NCBI GenBank assembly: GCA_910584035.1
Contig: CAJTZR010000024.1
Coordinates: forward strand, 1 to 20,354
From: an uncultured Christensenella sp.
Lineage (GTDB): Bacteria; Bacillota; Clostridia; Christensenellales; UBA3700
Direction of reading: 5' to 3'
Length of the DNA stretch: 20,354 nucleotides
Positions 14,879 through 20,354 of this stretch are shown here, in pieces (positions within the stretch are counted from its first letter, which is position 1; each line of letters opens with the position of its first letter). The notes under the pieces were generated by a model. The model was not told the origin of the DNA and searched no databases. It was given only the letters and a program-made list of their open reading frames with translations. Made by a program: the position numbers and the translations under genes.

Positions 14879-16246
14879 ATGGACTTTTTAGACAAAATTA
14901 TGACATTTTTAGAGGCGGAAGCTTTTAAAATCGCTAACTTTTCTATACTTTGGTGGTATGTTATCGCTGCAGCGGCTGCCGTTGTAGTTTTACTAATAGT
15001 TATAACTATCATTGTTGCCGTTTCTAAGAAAAAGAAGAAAAAAGCAAAAAAAGCAATGGAAAATGAAAATATAGACAACTCTAGTCTAGTTCAAAACCCT
15101 AAAGACGAGGAAAATATTGTAGAACAACCTCAACAAGTTGCTACCACAATAGAAGAGCAACCAGTTGCAGAGGTAGCTATTGAAAATATAGCTATTCCAG
15201 AACCTGAGGTTATTGAAAACGAGGTTAAAGTTGAGGAACCTGTTGCAGTAGCAACTCAACCAGTAGCTCCTACTCAAACTGCTACTCCAGTTAAACCTGT
15301 AGCTCCTGCTCAACCAGTTAACAATGTTGAAAGTGTTAAATATGTTGCTCCAGCACCTAAAGCTACAGCCGTTGAGGAAAACAAACAATCTGATGCTACT
15401 GTTGCTGAAAAGATTGCTCCAATTCCAACACCAATTGAAGTTGTGGAAAAACCAAAAGCTACACCAGTAGCACCTACAAAGGTAGCAGAGGAAGTTGTTC
15501 AACCTAAACCAGTAACTTATGTTGAACATCAAAAAGCACCTGTTGAACAACCAGTGCAACAAACTCCTACTTATACATATGTAATTAAACCTCAACAAAA
15601 TAATGTTGTTAAAGAAGCACCTACTGCAACAACTGCAGAGGAAGAAAATGAGGCTGTAGCAACTACTGCTCCACGTTCTCTACCTAAGAAAACTACTAAA
15701 ACAACTAAAAAGACAGCTGCTCAAATTGCAACTGAAATTGAGGAAAAAACTGGTTCAAATCCAAGAAAGACTGCATCAGAGAATAAGCCAGCAGTTGTAG
15801 GTCAAAACAAACTACCTAAAAAAGCTAAGACAAAAGCTACAACAACTACTGACGAAAATGATGAAGAGTTGCCAATTATTACAACTGACCCAACAGTAGA
15901 GTCATTTGGTAAATTTGTAATTATTAAAAACGATTCAAACTCTGCAAGACCATATCACTTTAGATTACTTGCAAACAACGGACAAATTTTGTTTGAAAGT
16001 GAATCTTACAAATCAAAACCAAAGTCAAACTCAATCGTAGCGTTCAAAAAAGCCGCTGTTAATGAGGACAACTTTGAGAAAGATATGGATAAAGCTGGTA
16101 ACTGGCGTTTCAAACTATATAACAATCAACACGCAGTTATTGGTGTAGGCGAATCTTACTCTACAAAACAAGGTTGCGAAAACTCAGTACAATCAGTAAT
16201 TAAATTTGCAGAAAGTGCTCGTTTCCTAGAAGACCAAAGCGAATAA
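14879..16246 (+). CDS. membrane-anchored DUF1508 (YegP-like) protein
   Basis: 455 residues. One membrane helix (about 23-49) is followed by a polylysine stop-transfer patch (50-58), so the bulk of the protein probably faces the cytoplasm. Residues 60-340 are a low-complexity linker rich in Pro, Val, Ala, Thr, Glu and Lys. Residues 343-455 form a DUF1508 domain made of two half-repeats: FGKFVIIKND with FRLLANNGQILFESE, then NWRFKLYNNQHAVIGVGESY with TKQGCENSVQSV. YegP-type domains are small repeat folds of unknown function. GGAGG lies seven bases before the ATG. It is the only complete plus-strand gene and ends in a strong terminator. Its function is not known; the layout suggests a tethered binding domain on a flexible arm. 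Confidence 0.9.
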   Translation: MDFLDKIMTFLEAEAFKIANFSILWWYVIAAAAAVVVLLIVITIIVAVSKKKKKKAKKAMENENIDNSSLVQNPKDEENIVEQPQQVATTIEEQPVAEVAIENIAIPEPEVIENEVKVEEPVAVATQPVAPTQTATPVKPVAPAQPVNNVESVKYVAPAPKATAVEENKQSDATVAEKIAPIPTPIEVVEKPKATPVAPTKVAEEVVQPKPVTYVEHQKAPVEQPVQQTPTYTYVIKPQQNNVVKEAPTATTAEEENEAVATTAPRSLPKKTTKTTKKTAAQIATEIEEKTGSNPRKTASENKPAVVGQNKLPKKAKTKATTTTDENDEELPIITTDPTVESFGKFVIIKNDSNSARPYHFRLLANNGQILFESESYKSKPKSNSIVAFKKAAVNEDNFEKDMDKAGNWRFKLYNNQHAVIGVGESYSTKQGCENSVQSVIKFAESARFLEDQSE

Positions 16247-16588
16247 CAATTATAAATTGAAACACTCATAACCACAAATTAACAAACAAAGATAACAAAA
16301 GGTTGATGAGTACAAAAAATTATTTTTTAATAGGATAAAACGAATTGTGATAAAAGCCAAGAAATGATTTCATTTCTTGGCTTTTTGTTGTTTATTTAAA
16401 AATTTTTCATACCATTATTTTTAAATTCATTGACGCTTTAAAAATATTATAAAAGTAACTCGTATATATTAAGAACACTTAAATTTTATACTATGTACCA
16501 TGAGATATATATCAATAAATGTCTTTGGATAATTTAAAATTTGTGTATTTATTATCACTTGGTAGAATGTGTTTCACTTCAAAATTAT
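16247..16588. other. intergenic region between DUF1508 and specificity genes
   Basis: 342 bp between convergent genes. It holds the strong terminator at 16352-16385. The other 200 bp beside the specificity gene are AT-rich, and I see no terminator for the minus-strand operon. Confidence 0.6.
16352..16385 (+). terminator. strong Rho-independent terminator after the DUF1508 gene
   Basis: A perfect 15-bp inverted repeat (AAAAGCCAAGAAATG at 16352-16366, CATTTCTTGGCTTTT at 16371-16385) has a 4-base loop and is followed by T. Both flanks are A/T runs, so it could also stop minus-strand transcripts from the convergent restriction operon. Confidence 0.92.
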
Positions 16589-17971
16589 TTAAATATTAAA
16601 AAAATTCTTAAAAATATCACTAACGATTGTAACAATATCTTTTATTTCTGTTGAAAGTTGTTTTATTTTACAAATGTTTTTATCAATATTCATAACGATA
16701 TAATTTCTAATATTTTCATCTTTTGGATATATTATTTTTGTATTTAAAATAATATCTTCATTAATTCTCATTCTAGAAGAACCAGTAAGGCTATATTCCC
16801 ATTGTTGCTTAACTATCTGTGTTCTTAATGCGTATAATATAAATTTTTTATCAAACATAGGTAAAACTTCAAATTGTAATAATTCAGAAGAACCACATTT
16901 CATATTATTATATTCATCAACTAATGCCACTTTTAACTTATCAGTTTGCAATTTAGAAATAACAATATTATTAGTATTTAATATAATTTTATCAGAATCT
17001 AACTTTGTAACAGTTTTCGAATTTCTTATTTCTCCAAGGTCATCATCAATATTTGCCAAATCAACAACTTCATAAAAATCTTTATGAGATTTTTCTCTAG
17101 TAGTATTAGGTTTTAAGCACTTTTTTAAAGAAATTGTCTCAATAGTTTCTAGATAATTTTTCAATGCGATATAACCAGGATTATTATTTAACGCATCTAG
17201 TCTTGTACTATCACTTGAAAATTTGCTAATATATTTTGTTTTTTTTGACTTAGAACAATCTAATATATTTAATGTCTTTTCTATAAAATTATTATTATCA
17301 AATATTGCTTTCCGCAATTTTTTCTTTAAAACGAATTGATTGTTAACAATGTTGTTCACATCTTTTACTAATGCTTTTTGTTTTGTCAAGTCAATTTTGC
17401 CATTGGTTATAGGTAAAATTATTTTACATTCATTTCTTATTGAGTCTAAACTTAATTTATATTGTAAAGAGCCAACAAAAAATCTATCAAATTGGATTTT
17501 TGCATATTTTGATAAGCAAAAATAAAACAAATATTCTGGCAATAAAAGTTCTGTGGACTTCACTCTTAACCTCGCTATATTTTCTGAAAAACTATTTTCT
17601 TGCTTTTCAGATACAAATCCTGCTGCTCCAATTGTTCCAACATTAGTTACGCAAACATCTCCTTTAATCAATGAATATTTCATAATTTTCAAATATTCTT
17701 CATCACTGATTTTCACAGCATTATCAAAGTCAATTAATTCATTATTAATATCCTCACCTCGTATATAAGGCAAAGAATATATGCTTCCGTTTTTATCAAC
17801 TATGGCATCTTTACTTAATCTTTTACCACCATTTACATACGCTAAATCTCCAAATGGTTTAAAAATGTAGAATTCAGAATCATTAATATTAAGAATTTTT
17901 TCTTGAGGATTAAAAAATTTACAATCAATTCTTTTTAAACTATCATTTAATTGTATTGAAAAGCTAATCAT
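16589..17971 (-). CDS. hsdS: restriction-modification specificity subunit (HsdS-like)
   Basis: 460 residues from the ATG at 17971, which has GAGGTG upstream and overlaps the end of the large gene by 8 bp; a longer frame reaches 17989. Two target-recognition domains are visible. The first runs from about residue 30 (FKPFGDLAYVNGGKRLS, then LPYIRGEDI) to about 185. The second starts near 250 (RLDALNNNPGY, then ISLKKCLKP and FYEVVDLANI). Each is followed by a helical segment: NNIVNNQFVLKKKLRKAI in the middle and the C-terminal KQLSTEIKDIVTIV. This is the pseudo-symmetric HsdS plan that reads a split DNA target. RIDCKFF and RLDALNNNPGY resemble the start of each half in BcgI-type specificity subunits. 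Very AT-rich codon use. Confidence 0.88.
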   Translation of the reverse strand: MISFSIQLNDSLKRIDCKFFNPQEKILNINDSEFYIFKPFGDLAYVNGGKRLSKDAIVDKNGSIYSLPYIRGEDINNELIDFDNAVKISDEEYLKIMKYSLIKGDVCVTNVGTIGAAGFVSEKQENSFSENIARLRVKSTELLLPEYLFYFCLSKYAKIQFDRFFVGSLQYKLSLDSIRNECKIILPITNGKIDLTKQKALVKDVNNIVNNQFVLKKKLRKAIFDNNNFIEKTLNILDCSKSKKTKYISKFSSDSTRLDALNNNPGYIALKNYLETIETISLKKCLKPNTTREKSHKDFYEVVDLANIDDDLGEIRNSKTVTKLDSDKIILNTNNIVISKLQTDKLKVALVDEYNNMKCGSSELLQFEVLPMFDKKFILYALRTQIVKQQWEYSLTGSSRMRINEDIILNTKIIYPKDENIRNYIVMNIDKNICKIKQLSTEIKDIVTIVSDIFKNFFNI

Positions 17972-19859
17972 TAAATTCACCTCTTTCAAACCTTAAATAA
18001 TCCTCATAAATTTGATCCAAATCTCCCATCTCTGAAGTTATCTTTCCAGCATCATTATGACCTACATCCTCACTTATCGCCATAAATGTTTTTGGTTGTT
18101 GTTCATTTTCACTGACTTTTTTTGTTAAATAGATTATAGACGTCTTCACACCAGCATCTTGATTTACGAAAGTATTTTTAGGTAAAGAAATTATTGCCCT
18201 TATTATATATCGTTTCATTAACCATTTTCTAAATGCTAACATATGTTTTCCTTGACCTTCTGTATTTAATACGCTTTCATCAATTACTGTTATCAATTTA
18301 CCGCCTGGTTTTAAGATATCGTAATATCTTTCAAGAAACATTATGTTTGATTTCAATGACGCAACATTCTTATTTGTAATTTTTCTAATTTCGTATTGTT
18401 CTAAAATTCTATTTTCTTCTGGGACTTTAGAGTCGTACTTCATACTGAATGGTGGGTTTGTCAAAACTAAATCAAATTTAATATTTTTCATTGTATTTTT
18501 AAATTCTAACAATTCATCTTGTCTTTCTTGTGTTAATGTTTTCTCAATTTGTATGTCTTTATCAAGGGTATCTGCCAAGAATATATGGCTACCTCCATCC
18601 CCATGAAGATACATATTCATTCTAGTAATTGGAACTATGTCATCTTCACTAGCATCAACGCCAAAAATGCTATCTTTTTTAATTTTTTCTTTTAAAATTT
18701 GTTTTTCCACATCAGTTAACGAATTAGGAATTTTATTAAAAAGATCACTTAAAGCAAATATCAAAAAGCCACCAGTTCCACAAGAACCATCAATAATTTT
18801 TTCTGGAACTAATTCTCCAAAGCTATTATAGTTGAACTTCAAATTAGCTAATTTAACAATAAATTTAACAACTGACCTAGGGGTAAAAAATTGGCCTAAC
18901 TCCTTACCTCTAACAGAAGATTCTAGAAAAGTTTCAAAAACCTTACCATTTATATCGTCTTCTACGCTTTTCAAATTATAATTCTGTATTAATTCTACTG
19001 CACTTCTAATTGTGCTTGGTTTCAAATTAATTATTTCATCTTTACTAAATATACGCTTCTTTTCACCTCTCGCAACAAGACTCTCCAACTTATTTCTATA
19101 TTGTATAAATAAATTATTAATAGGATCAGCAATTATCTTAGTCTGCTTATCAATATAATCTGTGCAGAATGCGAAATCGTCAGCCCCTATTTTTTCACCA
19201 TTATTTATTTTTTCTTCAATAGTCTTATCCAAGTTTATTTTTATAAAAAGTAGTTTTGAAAATTCATAAAACGCTTTCTTTGGGCCGATTTTTTCAGAAC
19301 TGCGTATTTTATTGTGAGCAGAATAAAGTACTGCTCTTAATTCGTTAATATCAGGCTTTTTAAATTCAAATTTCTTTTCTAAAATTGTTGATTTTTTTAA
19401 ATTTTGAAAAGACAATATTGATTTTAATTTTTTAAAATTTTCATTTTCTTCTTCAAAATCAGAAAAAGACAATTTTAAGATTTCTTTTTTTTCATCCGGT
19501 TTATGCACATAAGTAACAATTCCATTAGAAGTTATACAATATTTTATTGGATTGCTCCCTATATAATCTCTGTTGATTATGGAAGCATATTCTTGTGCCT
19601 CATGAATATATGGAATAATATTAACTTCTGGAGACTTTGCTTCTACAATAACAAGTGGAGTCTTAGAATCATTCAATTGATAATCAGGAATAAAAGAAGT
19701 CTTTTTTGAGCCTTTCCCATATTGTCGCATTGTAAGCACTTTTTTTGTATAGACATTATCTTCCTTATAACCTAGATAATCAATTAACTTAATTATAAAA
19801 AATTGTTCAACATCACTCTCATTTCTTAAATTATCTGACTTGCAAAACATATTTTTCAT
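17964..19859 (-). CDS. fused PD-(D/E)XK nuclease and N6-adenine methyltransferase
   Basis: 631 residues in two functional parts. The N-terminal 1-150 look like the HsdR N-terminal nuclease domain: Glu15 in an opening helix, Pro-Asp59, Glu73-Ala-Lys75 in VIVEAK, and a QEYA segment at 89-92 matching the QxxxY motif. The catalytic set appears intact. The rest is an HsdM-type methyltransferase: a helical part, GQFFTPRSV (322-330), the S-adenosylmethionine-binding motif DGSCGTGGF (357-365) and the catalytic NPPF (468-471). No helicase region exists in this protein or elsewhere in the window. Together with the overlapping specificity gene, this matches the A-subunit plan and length of BcgI-type (type IIB) enzymes. 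Many databases would call it simply HsdM. Strong AAAGGAG before the ATG. Confidence 0.9.
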   Translation of the reverse strand: MKNMFCKSDNLRNESDVEQFFIIKLIDYLGYKEDNVYTKKVLTMRQYGKGSKKTSFIPDYQLNDSKTPLVIVEAKSPEVNIIPYIHEAQEYASIINRDYIGSNPIKYCITSNGIVTYVHKPDEKKEILKLSFSDFEEENENFKKLKSILSFQNLKKSTILEKKFEFKKPDINELRAVLYSAHNKIRSSEKIGPKKAFYEFSKLLFIKINLDKTIEEKINNGEKIGADDFAFCTDYIDKQTKIIADPINNLFIQYRNKLESLVARGEKKRIFSKDEIINLKPSTIRSAVELIQNYNLKSVEDDINGKVFETFLESSVRGKELGQFFTPRSVVKFIVKLANLKFNYNSFGELVPEKIIDGSCGTGGFLIFALSDLFNKIPNSLTDVEKQILKEKIKKDSIFGVDASEDDIVPITRMNMYLHGDGGSHIFLADTLDKDIQIEKTLTQERQDELLEFKNTMKNIKFDLVLTNPPFSMKYDSKVPEENRILEQYEIRKITNKNVASLKSNIMFLERYYDILKPGGKLITVIDESVLNTEGQGKHMLAFRKWLMKRYIIRAIISLPKNTFVNQDAGVKTSIIYLTKKVSENEQQPKTFMAISEDVGHNDAGKITSEMGDLDQIYEDYLRFERGEFND

Positions 19860-20354
19860 TAGTATTCTCCTTTTATTCTAAATTATGTTTTGATATAGCA
19901 CAAAATACGCAATTTTATAATTATATATAAATCATTATTTGCGTTTTCAAATATGACTTGGAAAGCAATTACATCAACACATCAATTCTACATTCGTAAT
20001 TATATTCTCAATAATTTTCCATGCTACTATATTTAATATAGTATATCATATAAAAAAAATAAAGTAAAGAGAATAATAAATATAATATGTATATTTCAAT
20101 AGGATAACTTGTGTTAAATAAAACTCATCTCATTATTACTATGTTTGACATTTTTACAAAAGCTAAAACCTAAAAATAGTACAGCTATTAATTATAATTT
20201 ATTGCGTTTTACCCTAAACTATCTTCTATTTTGTCTTATTTTTATTATTTATATATTAATATACTATAGTTGAAACATCTACCCATACTGAACATGCAAA
20301 ATTCTTTATACAAAAATTATCAATTTCAATATTAAATAATAAAAACCAAATTAC
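19860..20354. other. AT-rich region upstream of the restriction-modification pair
   Basis: 495 bp to the window edge without a gene on either strand. Apart from the promoter at 19920-19950, I see only very AT-rich sequence. No regulator gene (such as a C protein) and no HsdR fragment is visible here. Confidence 0.6.
19920..19950 (-). promoter_or_regulatory. candidate promoter of the restriction-modification pair
   Basis: On the minus strand, TTGAAA (19945-19950) is followed after 17 bp by TATATA (19922-19927), or after 19 bp by TATAAT (19920-19925). Transcription would begin about 50 bases before the ATG at 19859, leaving room for the AAAGGAG ribosome binding site. AT-rich background makes chance matches common. 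Confidence 0.5.

Noticed and set aside
15086..15598. A 170-codon minus-strand open frame inside the DUF1508 gene
   Set aside because: It mirrors the repetitive Pro/Ala/Val/Thr linker; it gives a Trp/Cys/Phe/Asn/Ser-rich product with no ribosome binding site.
15086..15660. Possible tandem DNA repeats in the linker of the DUF1508 gene
   Set aside because: The residues recur (VAP, QPV, TPV) but I could not find a fixed repeat unit or period; it is compositional bias, not a true tandem array.
20150..20155. TTGACA-like box on the plus strand near the right end
   Set aside because: No -10 box occurs at suitable spacing and no gene follows on that strand within the window.

Overview
The window is about 20 kb of AT-rich DNA. 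It most resembles a low-GC Gram-positive bacterium, probably an uncultured clostridial lineage of Bacillota. Reasons: strong GGAGG-type ribosome binding sites, lipoproteins with type II signal peptides, a bacterial V-type ATPase operon in the Enterococcus/Clostridium gene order, a YwlE-type arginine phosphatase, and sua5, arginine phosphatase and rpiB in the same order as Bacillus ywlC-ywlE-ywlF. The taxonomic call is an inference; no rRNA or marker gene is present to settle it. Nearly every gene lies on the minus strand. The exceptions are a cysteine-rich gene fragment at the left edge and one DUF1508 gene.

Right to left (the direction of transcription), the layout is as follows. (1) 16589-19859 holds a two-gene restriction-modification module. 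The large gene fuses an N-terminal PD-(D/E)XK nuclease of the HsdR-N type to an N6-adenine methyltransferase, and an HsdS-like specificity gene overlaps its end. No helicase/translocase HsdR gene is present, so the pair looks more like a BcgI-type (type IIB) enzyme than a classical type I system. (2) 14879-16246 (+) encodes a membrane-anchored protein with a long Pro/Ala/Val/Thr-rich linker and a C-terminal DUF1508 repeat domain; a strong terminator follows it. (3) 13986-14744 is a ZIP-family metal transporter. (4) 13337-13985 has no intact gene but contains a 60-codon coding remnant. (5) 11910-13336 holds sua5 (threonylcarbamoyl-AMP synthase) and an overlapping protein-arginine phosphatase gene.

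(6) 2084-11627 is the core of the window: rpiB followed by a complete V-type ATPase operon in the order G/H-like stalk, I, K, E, C, F, A, B, D. All nine subunits expected of a bacterial V-ATPase are present and look intact. The K (rotor ring) subunit carries all five residues that bind Na+ in the Enterococcus hirae ring, so a Na+-coupled enzyme is predicted. Two gaps of about 280 bp divide the operon, before K and before A; both could hold internal promoters or RNA processing signals.

(7) 234-2015 holds two small predicted lipoproteins downstream of the ATPase. Between them lie what look like two overlapping, decayed copies of the first lipoprotein gene. (8) 1-148 (+) is the tail of a very cysteine/glycine-rich small protein, followed by a terminator.

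The strongest leads are the nuclease-methyltransferase fusion system, the decayed lipoprotein copies and the cysteine-rich protein. I saw no CRISPR array, tRNA, rRNA, insertion sequence or phage gene.
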